Shown here: positions 20,760 to 28,917 of the stretch, in pieces | Numbering within the stretch: the stretch's first letter is position 1 | Layout: every line of letters starts with the position of its first letter | Virus record (IMG/VR): IMGVR_UViG_3300046519_000088 | Location: 1 to 40,797 of that record | DNA: 40,797 nucleotides | Source: a virus | Reading direction: 5' to 3' (one strand) | Translations under genes and position numbers: made by a program | The notes under the pieces: model-generated | Database searches by the model: none | What the model was told of the DNA's origin: nothing | What the model saw: the letters and a program-made list of their open reading frames with translations, nothing else

Positions 20760-20780
20760 TTGTACAATCCTTTTAACGGC

Positions 20781-21413
20781 TTATCGGAATTTGAATTCTT
20801 CCGAAAGAAGCCAAGACCAACTATCCCCGGCATGGATGTGGTAAACCATTGAACGAGAAACGCCGAAAAGCTTTGCAATAGACTTTTGCGATTCTTTGCC
20901 TTTCAAGGCATATATTCCCTTAGCAACGGCCTCTGTTATCTTGGCCCCGGGGTGGCTTTCACCCCTGCTAACAGTCCCATGACTGATCTTGTCGGCGTTG
21001 TTCTCTTTCGAAGTTTTCCAAGATAGATGTCCCTTAGCTACGCAACCAAGGTGCCCATTGCCGCAAGAATGGGCGGCCTCATGCTCTGTCGTCGGAGGGG
21101 GACCATGGATTTCTTCACATACGCGCCTGGAGACGATCGCCGATTTTCCGCTGTCCTTTTTTATCACCCCGTAACCTTTGCGCTCTCGCGCGTAAGGCCA
21201 TATTAGGCATTCAACGCCTTCATAGTTTAAAACCGTCTCGTCATAGAACCTTTGAGGCTCGCCATCTTGCGCCCGATCAAAACCGCCTAGAGGATCCCCA
21301 TGCCTCCAGTGCCGCAGATAATGCGCGTTGCAATAACCCTTTTTGCCGGCGGCTCGCCAATGAGCGTTTCCCTTGCACCCATCTACAGAACATGCTTTGA
21401 ATTCATCAGCCAT
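20781..21413 (-). CDS. Free-standing HNH homing endonuclease (210 aa)
   Basis: An N-terminal zinc-type motif (CSVDGCKGNA then YCNAHYLRHW) leads into an HNH core, AAHSCGNGHLGCVAKGHLSW with KENNADK. A C-terminal helix-turn-helix (SQKSIAKLFGVSRSMVYHIH) provides DNA recognition. This set matches intronless homing endonucleases inserted between phage genes. GAGG precedes ATG 21413. Short gaps flank it on both sides, breaking the otherwise tight coupling of the tail genes, which fits a late insertion. It shares the CGNGHLGCV core with the nuclease at 34787-35287. Confidence 0.88.
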   Translation of the reverse strand: MADEFKACSVDGCKGNAHWRAAGKKGYCNAHYLRHWRHGDPLGGFDRAQDGEPQRFYDETVLNYEGVECLIWPYARERKGYGVIKKDSGKSAIVSRRVCEEIHGPPPTTEHEAAHSCGNGHLGCVAKGHLSWKTSKENNADKISHGTVSRGESHPGAKITEAVAKGIYALKGKESQKSIAKLFGVSRSMVYHIHAGDSWSWLLSEEFKFR

Positions 21414-21456
21414 TCGATCCTCACAACAGGTTCGTTTCGGTCAGGGCCTCGCGGTG

Positions 21457-21876
21457 TTAGCGCACCGTTTGAGGCCCGTTTTGTATAACATGGTTAGGAT
21501 TGAAAATCCATTCTTCCTTAAGGATTCCAATTATATACGCATCGCGACCGGGGCCGAAATGATTGCGGAGAAGCCCTTCGACCTGCCCTCCAAGGCGTTC
21601 TGCGAAGCGAACTACCTCAGGCTGCTCGGTGAGCGCTGTCATTCTCAGATAGCCAAGTTGCTCGAAGACGTATTCGCCAACGGCCTTGAGAAACGCCCGG
21701 TTCCACCCATGGCCGGAGACGGTTACGTGCACGTCCGAACCTTCGAAGCAGTTGAAAACTGTGCCCGCGATTATCTCGCCGTTCTTTTCGATTCCCAGGC
21801 ATGTCCATGGGGGACAAAGACCGAAACCTAAATTTTCACTGACGAACTTGGCGACCCTCTCGTCAGTAACGATCAA
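21457..21876 (-). CDS. GNAT-family acetyltransferase in the tail region (139 aa)
   Basis: The fold order fits GNAT: a strand with LGIEKNGEIIAGTVFNCFEG, a central strand/loop HVTVSGHGWNRAFLKAVGEY, a helix VFEQLGYLRMTALTEQPEVV, then RFAERLGGQVEGLLRN and the final strand. The R/Q-x-x-G-x-G/A cofactor loop is degenerate. Such genes occur between closure and ejection proteins in several alphaproteobacterial podoviruses (from memory). It may modify a host or virion protein. It is coupled by ATGA to the stabilisation protein upstream and precedes the homing nuclease. Confidence 0.7.
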   Translation of the reverse strand: MIVTDERVAKFVSENLGFGLCPPWTCLGIEKNGEIIAGTVFNCFEGSDVHVTVSGHGWNRAFLKAVGEYVFEQLGYLRMTALTEQPEVVRFAERLGGQVEGLLRNHFGPGRDAYIIGILKEEWIFNPNHVIQNGPQTVR

Positions 21877-23693
21877 GAGATAATTCCGCCGGTATCATAG
21901 AGGATTTCGGTTCTGATGATTTCAGTATCCAGCGGGATCAAGGATCCGCTTGTCACTTGAACATCAGGAGCGACCGCATATCCCATGCCGCCTGTGGATT
22001 CCCAATCAAGGTTGGTGAGGAGCTGAGTGTTGCCGCCCCATGTGGATTGTCCCCATATCCCGGTTCCCCACTCCGAAGTTGATTCGATCATGGGCGCTTG
22101 AGGTGGAGAGAGGAACTGCGTCACGTAGTCGAATTGCATGTTGCCCTGAGGCTCGACAAGGCGAGGACCACGAGAGAAGACGCGGATATTATTGACGACC
22201 TTCAGCGAGGCCGGTGAGCCAAGGTCATCGAACAGCGGGATATAGGTCGCCGTGTAGTTGACGCCCTGATCTGAGCCGGTGACGTTTGCCTCGATTACCT
22301 TTCCGTTGCCAGAGCCGAAGAATAGACGCCCTTGGAAGGTCTCAAGGCAATTGCCATCCCAGTTGGTATAAGCCGTCCAGGCTCCAGTGCGGGCATTCGT
22401 GATGATCATCTGCGCGGGTTGATCGTTGATCGTCGGTAGCGCGATGACGACCATCTGGTTTTCTGGCCATGTCTTGCAATGCCACGCTGCCCCATCACGA
22501 AGCGTGACAAAGTTGTTCCACTCCGTCTCAATTGGATAGGAAACCGCCGAGGGAGACAATGCAGCCACGTCCTTGAGGAGGGCTTGGGAAAGAGGAACGA
22601 AGCCGATTGTCGTGGCAATGATCAAATCGCCGCCGCCACGGATAAACGCCTTTGCTCCTAGTGGCTTCCCAATCTTGTAAATACCAACCTTTGACCACGT
22701 TGCGACTGTAGCCGGATCTGTGCCTTGGAACGCGCAGACTTCGCCTTCATTCGTGACGAATACGCACTGCTCCGACAAGCCGCCATCGCCAGAGTTTTCA
22801 AGCGACCATGGTTGACCGAAGAGAAGAAATCCGCCAAGCGGAAAGTTTCCGCCAAGAGGTAGCGGAGACGCCACTCCGCCAATCTGATCAGCCGGCAGGA
22901 ACCATGCGTTCAGCGAGTTCTTTTCGATGAAGAACAAGCGGCCTTTGAACGACCAGACATAAATCAGATCCGCCGTATCAACGCCAGTAATGCCAACGAA
23001 CAACTGAATTGCAGCACCATTGACCGTAGCAGAACCACCGCCACCAGAGATGATTTCATTATCCTGAAATGTGCCGGTGATGTCCCCTACGATCAGCCAT
23101 CCAGTGGAACCGTTATCGACGATGGAAGTAATAACCGCTGTAGCGCCTGATGTCCCGCCAGTGACAGTTGCCCCGATAGTGACGAAATTTGCCGTCTGGG
23201 CGTCGAAATTGATGCGGTTTACGCTTTGGTTCGTGATGGCGTACCATGCTGTCCCATCGTAGATATGCATCGGGTCTGAGCCATTGACGGCAATGAGGAA
23301 GTCTCCACCAGTCGTAGAGAACTGAGTGAAATTCCAGTTTCCGTCCGTCAATCCCGTAACGTCGGCAACAGGGCTGACATTCGGATCGACGACCGAGGTA
23401 ATATCGTAAATGGCATTATCTGTAGTGCCGAAAAGCCGCTCATCGTTGCCGCTGGAATATTGCATCAGCGTATCAACCGATAGAGAGCCATCGCCTATTG
23501 TCGCATATTTCTCCGTTCCTCTTCTGAGAAGCAGGGAAGTCGCAGTCGGGAACCAGTTCTGGAGCAGATAAGCGCCATTTATCTGGCGATTTGGTGAAGC
23601 AAGGGACTGGTTGGAAATCCAGCCGCTATTAGCCGCCGCAAAGCTTGCCATCTTGGAAATCAATTGGGATGCTGAAGCTGCTGCTTTTCTCAT
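21873..23693 (-). CDS. gp10-like DNA stabilisation/tail hub protein (606 aa)
   Basis: This long, beta-rich protein has repeating Gly/Asp turns, an N-terminal segment before residue 30, then SLASPNRQINGAYLLQNWFP with LLRRGTEKYATIGDG, typical of the packaged-DNA stabilisation (P22 gp10-like) and podovirus tail-hub families. P22 gp10 is about 472 residues, so this version is larger. It should close the head after packaging and join the adaptor to the fibres. It directly follows the gp4-like adaptor with no gap and is followed by the GNAT gene. Confidence 0.75.
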   Translation of the reverse strand: MRKAAASASQLISKMASFAAANSGWISNQSLASPNRQINGAYLLQNWFPTATSLLLRRGTEKYATIGDGSLSVDTLMQYSSGNDERLFGTTDNAIYDITSVVDPNVSPVADVTGLTDGNWNFTQFSTTGGDFLIAVNGSDPMHIYDGTAWYAITNQSVNRINFDAQTANFVTIGATVTGGTSGATAVITSIVDNGSTGWLIVGDITGTFQDNEIISGGGGSATVNGAAIQLFVGITGVDTADLIYVWSFKGRLFFIEKNSLNAWFLPADQIGGVASPLPLGGNFPLGGFLLFGQPWSLENSGDGGLSEQCVFVTNEGEVCAFQGTDPATVATWSKVGIYKIGKPLGAKAFIRGGGDLIIATTIGFVPLSQALLKDVAALSPSAVSYPIETEWNNFVTLRDGAAWHCKTWPENQMVVIALPTINDQPAQMIITNARTGAWTAYTNWDGNCLETFQGRLFFGSGNGKVIEANVTGSDQGVNYTATYIPLFDDLGSPASLKVVNNIRVFSRGPRLVEPQGNMQFDYVTQFLSPPQAPMIESTSEWGTGIWGQSTWGGNTQLLTNLDWESTGGMGYAVAPDVQVTSGSLIPLDTEIIRTEILYDTGGIIS

Positions 23694-24395
23694 TCAGAAG
23701 CCGCCCCATCCAAAATACTTGAACGGGTAATTCGATCTCCACCGGTTGCCGCCTACGATTTTGATCGTAGAACCCTTCTCCTGCGCCGTGATTTCTTCAA
23801 GACGGTTTTCGTAGTTGTCAAAATCCTGCGCATAGTCCATGCGCTTTTGCTGCCGCCACATCCATATGAGGCCAAGCGTCAGAAGGGATTCGTCATAGAT
23901 CAGAGAGTCTGTGTCGGCGGTGAACTGCGATTGAAACGTGCCGCCATAATTTTGGACAATGTTTTTCGAGATGTAGAAATACTGCGCCGTCTGCCCCGTT
24001 TCTACAGGTGGCTGAAACTGCATCTGTCCATTCAGGATTATCCATGCCCCCGGCGAAATGAGGGGATATCCATCCAGATACATCATCCATGTATTCAGAT
24101 CGTCGACGGGGATATAGGCCCATGTGGCCCAATCCTTATTCATCACCTTTGCGCCTTTCGGCATGTGGTCGAAGTCTGAAGGAAGGTCGAAGCCGATCGT
24201 AGAACCGTCCCCGACCATCTCTTTCAGAACAGTTAGCCTTCTCCAGTCGTGCCGCTTGACAAGATCCTCCACTACCTCATTCGACAGATCGCAGATTTCC
24301 TGCTCAAACTTGTTGTTGCTTGAGAAGAACGTCTGCGGGATCTGCCCTTTGGAGAGGCGGATACTTGCCTTGCGTGCCGCTGCGAGAAAGGTCAT
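23694..24395 (-). CDS. Head-tail adaptor, gp4-like (233 aa)
   Basis: A helical first third (FEQEICDLSNEVVEDLVKRH, then DWRRLTVLKEM) is followed by a beta-rich core with aromatic patches (NTWMMYLDGYPLISPGAWII) and a C-terminal helical hairpin ending in an aromatic Gly-rich tip (FKYFGWGGF). This plan fits the P22 gp4-type adaptor that binds below the portal, and the gene precedes the gp10-like gene as in P22. It is longer than P22 gp4 (166 residues). The start overlaps the upstream stop (TAATG). Confidence 0.72.
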   Translation of the reverse strand: MTFLAAARKASIRLSKGQIPQTFFSSNNKFEQEICDLSNEVVEDLVKRHDWRRLTVLKEMVGDGSTIGFDLPSDFDHMPKGAKVMNKDWATWAYIPVDDLNTWMMYLDGYPLISPGAWIILNGQMQFQPPVETGQTAQYFYISKNIVQNYGGTFQSQFTADTDSLIYDESLLTLGLIWMWRQQKRMDYAQDFDNYENRLEEITAQEKGSTIKIVGGNRWRSNYPFKYFGWGGF

Positions 24396-25129
24396 TAGGC
24401 TGCATTCTCCTGAGCGTGCTCAGCGACTTCCTGAGCCATGCGGATCAAGGTATCTCGCGAAGGCTGGCCGCGTGGGGCTTGACCTGTCGTTTCCTTGATG
24501 AAGGCTTTGATCTCTTCGTCAGGCATCGAAAGGAACTTGTTGTCATTCGGCGCCATGGCATAGTTGGTCTTCGTGCCGCGCTCTTCTTCAAGCATGCGGC
24601 GAAGATCGGCGATTTCAGCGGCCATCTTGACAACGTCGGCTGATCCCTTGGCATTCTCAAGCCAAGCCTTTGCTTCCTGCTGAAGCTGGCGTCCGCCCAT
24701 GCCGAGATTAGAGAGCGCCGGACCATCCAGGGACGCGAGGACTTCGACCGAAAGCACGTTCATGGCCTTCAGTTCGTAACGCTTCGACTGAGTGAGGAAC
24801 GGCAGGCTTTCAAGCGGCGTGCCGGTGATCGTCGGCGTACGCTTCTGCAGCCACGCTTCGTATTCGGGCTTGTAGTACATCGCATAGGTGATGTCCTGCC
24901 CGTTGACCGTCACCTTTGGAGAATGGGCCGGGAAGACGCCGATGCGCTGGCGATCGGCCGGCCAACGAATCTCACAGAAGAGCATTTCCTTGTAGACGGT
25001 ATGGCCTTCATCGCGAGTGCGCTTATCATCGATAAGGCCTTCCATCTCTTCTTCCGTTGGGTTGCGGAAGATGACAAGGGCGTTGTCGTCTTTCTCTCGC
25101 GAGACTGCTTGATTGTAGATGTTGTACAT
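24395..25129 (-). CDS. Structural-region protein of unknown function (244 aa)
   Basis: The N-terminal 100 residues look like an ordered alpha/beta domain (VIFRNPTEEEMEGLIDD, FCEIRWPADRQRIGVF, MYYKPEYEAWLQKR), and the second half is a charged coiled coil (VVKMAAEIADLRRMLEEERG) plus a helical tail. It lies between the decoration/coat genes and the head-tail adaptor. A head-completion or capsid-associated role is inferred from position. A hairpin with a short T-run lies just upstream, which would reduce its expression relative to the coat gene. I do not recognise the family. Confidence 0.68.
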   Translation of the reverse strand: MYNIYNQAVSREKDDNALVIFRNPTEEEMEGLIDDKRTRDEGHTVYKEMLFCEIRWPADRQRIGVFPAHSPKVTVNGQDITYAMYYKPEYEAWLQKRTPTITGTPLESLPFLTQSKRYELKAMNVLSVEVLASLDGPALSNLGMGGRQLQQEAKAWLENAKGSADVVKMAAEIADLRRMLEEERGTKTNYAMAPNDNKFLSMPDEEIKAFIKETTGQAPRGQPSRDTLIRMAQEVAEHAQENAA

Positions 25130-25147
25130 GTGGTTTCCTTTGTCTGA

Positions 25148-25177
25148 GAAGGAAAGGGAGGCCGGTTAAAGCCTCCC
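25148..25177 (-). terminator. Partial terminator after the coat/decoration genes
   Basis: On the leftward transcript GGGAGGC (25177-25171) pairs with GCCTCCC (25162-25156) across 8 nt, and TTTCCTT (25155-25149) follows. It begins 9 bp beyond the decoration-gene stop and has no visible promoter after it, so it probably lowers rather than ends downstream expression. Confidence 0.6.
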
Positions 25178-25185
25178 TCATTGCG

Positions 25186-25515
25186 TTATGCAGTCGGGAC
25201 GACGTTGCCGGCGCGGGCGTGGAAGAACTCATTCGCGAGAACTGCGCCCACGGTGTAGAAGCCGCTCGTGCCTCCCGTAGTAGCGACAAACGTGCCATCG
25301 GAAGTGATGGCAAGCTGCGTCGTTGCCGCGATGTTTGAACCGCCTGCTTTTACGTAGATGTAATCGCAGCCGTCATTACCGGATACGCGCGAGCCGAGCT
25401 GATACGATGCAAGCTGGGCGCCCGTGTTGGTGTTGGTCGTCAGGGCATCGAAATAGAATGCAGTGGAATGCTGCTCTACGTCGGGACCGAGAGATGGGGT
25501 CGTACGGAATGTCAT
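25186..25515 (-). CDS. Small beta-rich capsid-associated protein (109 aa)
   Basis: A short, Gly/Thr/Ala-rich beta protein (SNIAATTQLAITSDGTFVAT, then TTGGTSGFYTVGAVLANEFF) lies directly after the major coat gene. Size, composition and position match phage head decoration (cement) proteins, but no specific family is recognised. It is followed by a hairpin terminator, so coat and this protein should be the most abundant late products. Leading bases carry AAAGGAAA before ATG 25515. Confidence 0.65.
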   Translation of the reverse strand: MTFRTTPSLGPDVEQHSTAFYFDALTTNTNTGAQLASYQLGSRVSGNDGCDYIYVKAGGSNIAATTQLAITSDGTFVATTGGTSGFYTVGAVLANEFFHARAGNVVPTA

Positions 25516-25531
25516 GTCGTTTCCTTTCTTA

Positions 25532-26551
25532 TCACGGAGCCGAATCGAAGAGGCGGAAGTTGAAGAGAGGATTGGTCATGGTTACTTCGCCCATCCACCC
25601 CACGAACTGCGCTAGTGCGTCTTGGTTGATCGGCTTCGCGCCATCGCCGGGGAACAGCGTGTCAAAGTTACGCTGCGGGTTGTAGCGCATACGGAACGAG
25701 TCGGTTTCGAGGCCGAACGTCGTATTTGACGGCATGGAAGTGCCCTTGCCGCCGCCGAACACAACTTCAATGCCACGACCCGAACCGGGGCCGATATACT
25801 GAAGCGTGGTGAAGCCGAGGCGACCGATACCATTCTCGTTGGAAATGCGCTGATGGGCCACGAGAGATGCGTCGTAGGCATTCCAGTGCTCCGAGGACAT
25901 CAGCAGCAGGTCTGGACGGCGATTGCCGCGTGTGACCGTGTTGTAGATGGTATTGAGGATCGGGCGGATGGTCGTCGAGTCAATCTGCGTGCCGATAGTC
26001 GGGAATGCAGAGTTGGCATCGAACGAGTTGGTGCGCCAGATTGCGAAGTTGGTACGCGAAATACCGCCGTAGGTGCCCGTATTGGCGACAATCGGAACGG
26101 CCAGACCAAGGCCACCGATTGCTTTGCCGCCGCCCAAAGTACCGTCCCCGAAGAGCGCCACTTCCATGCCGTTGGAAAGACCAAGCTCAGCAGCCTGGAT
26201 ATATTCTTCCATGACATCGAAGATCTGGCTGGCGCCTGCGTTGTTCAAGATTTCCTGCATGGTGAGGGAAATCGGGGTCGCTGCCATCTTCGGAGTGAAG
26301 TAGGCATCGTTGAACAGTTCGCGAGGCGGGTTGGTTAGGAAATCGTATCCCGAGTACCACTGAATCTGGGGGAGATCGAAGAGCAGCGTCTGGCGGATGG
26401 TTGGACCGGAATACGCCTGCCAAAGGCCCTTGCGACGGAGAACGTCGAAGAAGGGGATGGCGTTCGAGATGATATCCTGCCAGGTCCTTGAGCGATCCTC
26501 AAGGGCCATGGATAGCACCTGTTGGTAGTTGACGTTTGTATTAATTGCCAT
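25532..26551 (-). CDS. Major capsid protein (339 aa)
   Basis: The sequence shows a coat-protein pattern: an N-arm (QVLSMALEDRSRTWQDIISN), a long spine-helix region (SLTMQEILNNAGASQIFDVM), the A-domain-like core with RRPDLLLMSSEHWNAYDASL and the LGFTTLQYIGPGSGRGIEVV strand set, and the C-terminal PINQDALAQFVGWMGEVTMT. That last part is typical of HK97-fold coats in podoviruses and siphoviruses of alphaproteobacteria. The gene lies between the scaffold and the decoration gene, the usual head order. It forms the icosahedral shell. Confidence 0.82.
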   Translation of the reverse strand: MAINTNVNYQQVLSMALEDRSRTWQDIISNAIPFFDVLRRKGLWQAYSGPTIRQTLLFDLPQIQWYSGYDFLTNPPRELFNDAYFTPKMAATPISLTMQEILNNAGASQIFDVMEEYIQAAELGLSNGMEVALFGDGTLGGGKAIGGLGLAVPIVANTGTYGGISRTNFAIWRTNSFDANSAFPTIGTQIDSTTIRPILNTIYNTVTRGNRRPDLLLMSSEHWNAYDASLVAHQRISNENGIGRLGFTTLQYIGPGSGRGIEVVFGGGKGTSMPSNTTFGLETDSFRMRYNPQRNFDTLFPGDGAKPINQDALAQFVGWMGEVTMTNPLFNFRLFDSAP

Positions 26552-26564
26552 TTGTTACACCTCA

Positions 26565-27680
26565 TTAGCCGAGTCGAGCGGCAGCTTTCTCAATTGCTGC
26601 GCGGATTGATTTGGATGGTGCACCGCTCTTGATGGTGTCAGCATTTGGAGAGGGGGCGCCAGTGATGGATTTTTGCCCTGCTGGATTGGGCGCTGCCGGT
26701 GTGGCGTCTACTACAGCCGATGAGGACTGATTATTCGCGGGTGCCGATGAGGCGGGCATTGCGCTGGCCGATGAGGCGGGCGCGAACATTTTAACAAATT
26801 CGAATGCATCTTCAAGGGTATCGGCCTTCCCTGTCTTGAGGAGGAAGGCGATCTTGTCCGTGTATTCTTTGGCGTCTTCGTTCTTGGAGAAGAACTCGTT
26901 CACGATATTCGGGGCTTCTCTTTCAGCCTCGAATTCCTTGATCTTGGCTTCCAATTCCTGGATTCGCTGATGAGCTTGCGCAACCTGCTGATTTGGCTGC
27001 TGCCCCATGATATGAGCGGCCAAGGCATTGAGGTTGACGCCCATGCGCTGCGCGACGGCGTTCATGCCCTCGACGGGGCCGCGATCGAAAGCATCTTCTA
27101 TGGCCTTCAGTTGGCCGAGGGTAGATTTCAGATCGCCACCGTTCTTGCGGGCGATCTCGTCAAACTCCCTAACGCTTTCCCAGCGTTCCGAGCCTTCCTT
27201 GTGCTTGGTGTAGCCCTCTTCCATGTTCTTCAGAGCACGGTGGACTTCAGCCTGTACACTCTCAGGAGCCTTGGCCCATTCTGCCTTGCCCTGATCATTG
27301 AAGCGTGCCGGGGCTTCGTAACGTGTCACGCGCCCCTCAGACTGGCTTGTTTCCGCCGCCTGCGCCGGCACGTCCGCTGCCTTAGCCGGGGCTTCAGCAA
27401 CCTTTGGATTCTGTGATTGGAACTTGCCGTCTTCCGAACGAGTGCGATCTTCCTTCGGGGCCGCTTCTTTCGCCTTGGGCTCTGCCTTGGGCTCCGGAGG
27501 ATTGGCCTTGGCTTCCTGAAGCTTGGCCGATTCCTTGGCGGCGTTCTCGATCGTGTCGCGGAGAGAACGATTAGGCGGCTGGCCCTGCGACGACTCTTCG
27601 CCCTTCTGTGGAACCTGAGAGCCTAGCGAACCTGTAGGTGTCGGACCTTGATTGGGGATTTCGATCTGCTGCTGTTCCAT
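26565..27680 (-). CDS. Scaffolding protein (371 aa)
   Basis: This highly charged, Ala/Glu/Pro/Lys-rich protein has disordered ends (residues 1-120 and 300-345) and a central coiled coil (QVAQAHQRIQELEAKIKEFE). The basic C-terminus (KSIRAAIEKAAARLG) is the type of coat-binding helix-loop-helix known from P22 scaffold. It lies immediately upstream of the coat gene, the expected place. It should fill procapsids and leave during packaging. Assignment rests on position and composition, not on a family signature. Confidence 0.78.
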   Translation of the reverse strand: MEQQQIEIPNQGPTPTGSLGSQVPQKGEESSQGQPPNRSLRDTIENAAKESAKLQEAKANPPEPKAEPKAKEAAPKEDRTRSEDGKFQSQNPKVAEAPAKAADVPAQAAETSQSEGRVTRYEAPARFNDQGKAEWAKAPESVQAEVHRALKNMEEGYTKHKEGSERWESVREFDEIARKNGGDLKSTLGQLKAIEDAFDRGPVEGMNAVAQRMGVNLNALAAHIMGQQPNQQVAQAHQRIQELEAKIKEFEAEREAPNIVNEFFSKNEDAKEYTDKIAFLLKTGKADTLEDAFEFVKMFAPASSASAMPASSAPANNQSSSAVVDATPAAPNPAGQKSITGAPSPNADTIKSGAPSKSIRAAIEKAAARLG

Positions 27681-28064
27681 TTACTTCACCTCCTCTAATT
27701 GAGCACGTGCGGCCGCAAGCTTTTCTTCAGCTTCTTTGGCGGCTTGCTCCATCAGATATTGGCGGCTGGCGCGCTTCGATCTGACGGCGTGCTTCATGTT
27801 GGAGGCGATTCCCTTCAAGGCGAGTCTCAGCTGGACCGCATCTGCTATTGCCTTGTCGAGCTGTTCTGAAACTTGGAGGAACTGTGCAGAAAGAAGGACG
27901 GCAATGTTCTCAAGGTCCTCATCGCCATTCACAGAATACCTGACATCGTGAGGCGCTATTTGCCTCTCTTTGAGGTATTCCATGAATTCATTTTTGCCGC
28001 GGCCACCTTCTAGGAAGTCATAGCCGTTGTACCACTGCACTGGGAGCGTATTAGTCTTTTCCAT
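27681..28064 (-). CDS. Helical head-region protein (127 aa)
   Basis: The N-terminal 35 residues are aromatic (PVQWYNGYDFLEGG), and the rest is helical: LLSAQFLQVSEQLDKAIADA, then a basic helix, then QAAKEAEEKLAAARAQLEEV at the end. The start of this protein resembles a stretch of the coat protein (QWYSGYDFL), perhaps by chance. It directly precedes the scaffold with no gap. The function is unknown. An accessory assembly or internal role is plausible. Confidence 0.65.
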   Translation of the reverse strand: MEKTNTLPVQWYNGYDFLEGGRGKNEFMEYLKERQIAPHDVRYSVNGDEDLENIAVLLSAQFLQVSEQLDKAIADAVQLRLALKGIASNMKHAVRSKRASRQYLMEQAAKEAEEKLAAARAQLEEVK

Positions 28065-28092
28065 GCGTCACCTTGTCTGAGGAGGTTTGCGG

Positions 28093-28434
28093 TTAAAGTC
28101 CTGCGATGGCCTTCGCCTTCTGAAGCGACTCCCTCACAGAGGATTTGTGCTGCTTTGTATCTGGCTGCGGTGCAGTCCTGATGGGCGCGTTGCCAATCTC
28201 CACGTAGCTTTCGCCCTGTGGATTGCCTGAAGGGCGATAGGTCGCCCTTAATGCTGCTTTGGAAGAGTACGTCCGACCGTCCGCCATGCTCGTACATGGT
28301 TCGATCGTGTCGCTGATGAAATACGGAACGGGGAGAGCATCAGATCTCGCCCGTTCCGGAATAACGTAACAGGCAGAAGGCCAATTATCGACCTCATGCC
28401 ATTGCGAGCAGTGCCGGCAAAACTTCTGCCTCAT
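28093..28434 (-). CDS. Small zinc-ribbon-like protein (113 aa)
   Basis: A CRHC-x10-C set near the N-terminus (FCRHCSQWHEVDNWPSACYV) suggests a small metal-binding knuckle. The rest is polar with a basic tail (SVRESLQKAKAIAGL). I chose ATG 28434, which has AAGG at 7-nt spacing, over TTG 28440. It follows the head-fibre-like gene closely. Proteins of this type lie in the head-gene cluster of other rhizobial podoviruses from memory. The function is unknown. Confidence 0.62.
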   Translation of the reverse strand: MRQKFCRHCSQWHEVDNWPSACYVIPERARSDALPVPYFISDTIEPCTSMADGRTYSSKAALRATYRPSGNPQGESYVEIGNAPIRTAPQPDTKQHKSSVRESLQKAKAIAGL

Positions 28435-28436
28435 GG

Positions 28437-28697
28437 TCAAGCCTTGAGGGCAGCGATAATCTGATTGATTTTCGTTGCGAGTGAAGAAAGCTGATTAGCC
28501 AAGGTAGCTTCCGTATATGATGCAGGGACATCCACAATCGTATCTGAAGGCGTGCCACCAGAACTGTCAGTAAGAGCTACAAGGGCCGTCACCTGAGACT
28601 TATTGGCCGTGCCTGCTACTGCGATAGATGCAATTGTAGCCGCTGCCTGGTTTGGAATTCCCTGCTGGTTAAGCTTAGCTGCTGCTGAAAGAGCCAT
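28437..28697 (-). CDS. Head fibre-like protein (86 aa)
   Basis: The chain TALVALTDSSGGTPSDTIVD followed by VPASYTEATLANQLSSLATK and NQIIAAL resembles the C-terminal repeat of phage head fibre proteins (phi29 gp8.5-like family), in which D-S-S-G-G-T-A-S-x-T-I precedes a helical coiled coil. It should trimerise and decorate the head surface. It is a short version with only about 30 residues before the motif. It has an AGGAG ribosome binding site. Confidence 0.72.
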   Translation of the reverse strand: MALSAAAKLNQQGIPNQAAATIASIAVAGTANKSQVTALVALTDSSGGTPSDTIVDVPASYTEATLANQLSSLATKINQIIAALKA

Positions 28698-28728
28698 GCC
28701 ATTTCTCCTGTTATGTTAGAACATTCGA

Positions 28729-28917
28729 TCAAGTTGTGTAGACGATAGGCAACCCGCCTGACGCTACTTCCTGCACTGCCATTCCCCGCCCATTAGTGGC
28801 CTTTGTGGCAATCATTCCACCCTTGGCTACAGTAGACACGGTTACGGCAACTGCTTTCCCAAGAAGGGGATTAGGACTTTCAATCAGAACTACTGGAACA
28901 CCATTTATTGCTGTCAT
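28729..28917 (-). CDS. Small beta-rich virion-region protein (62 aa)
   Basis: A compact Val/Gly-rich protein (INGVPVVLIESPNPLLGKAV, then VSTVAKGGMIATKATNGRGM) predicted to be all beta. ATG 28917 overlaps the stop of the upstream gene (ATGA); ATG 28923 two codons upstream is an alternative. It sits between the fibre-like genes at 28437 and 28914. A small head or fibre component is inferred. I do not recognise the family. Confidence 0.6.
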   Translation of the reverse strand: MTAINGVPVVLIESPNPLLGKAVAVTVSTVAKGGMIATKATNGRGMAVQEVASGGLPIVYTT

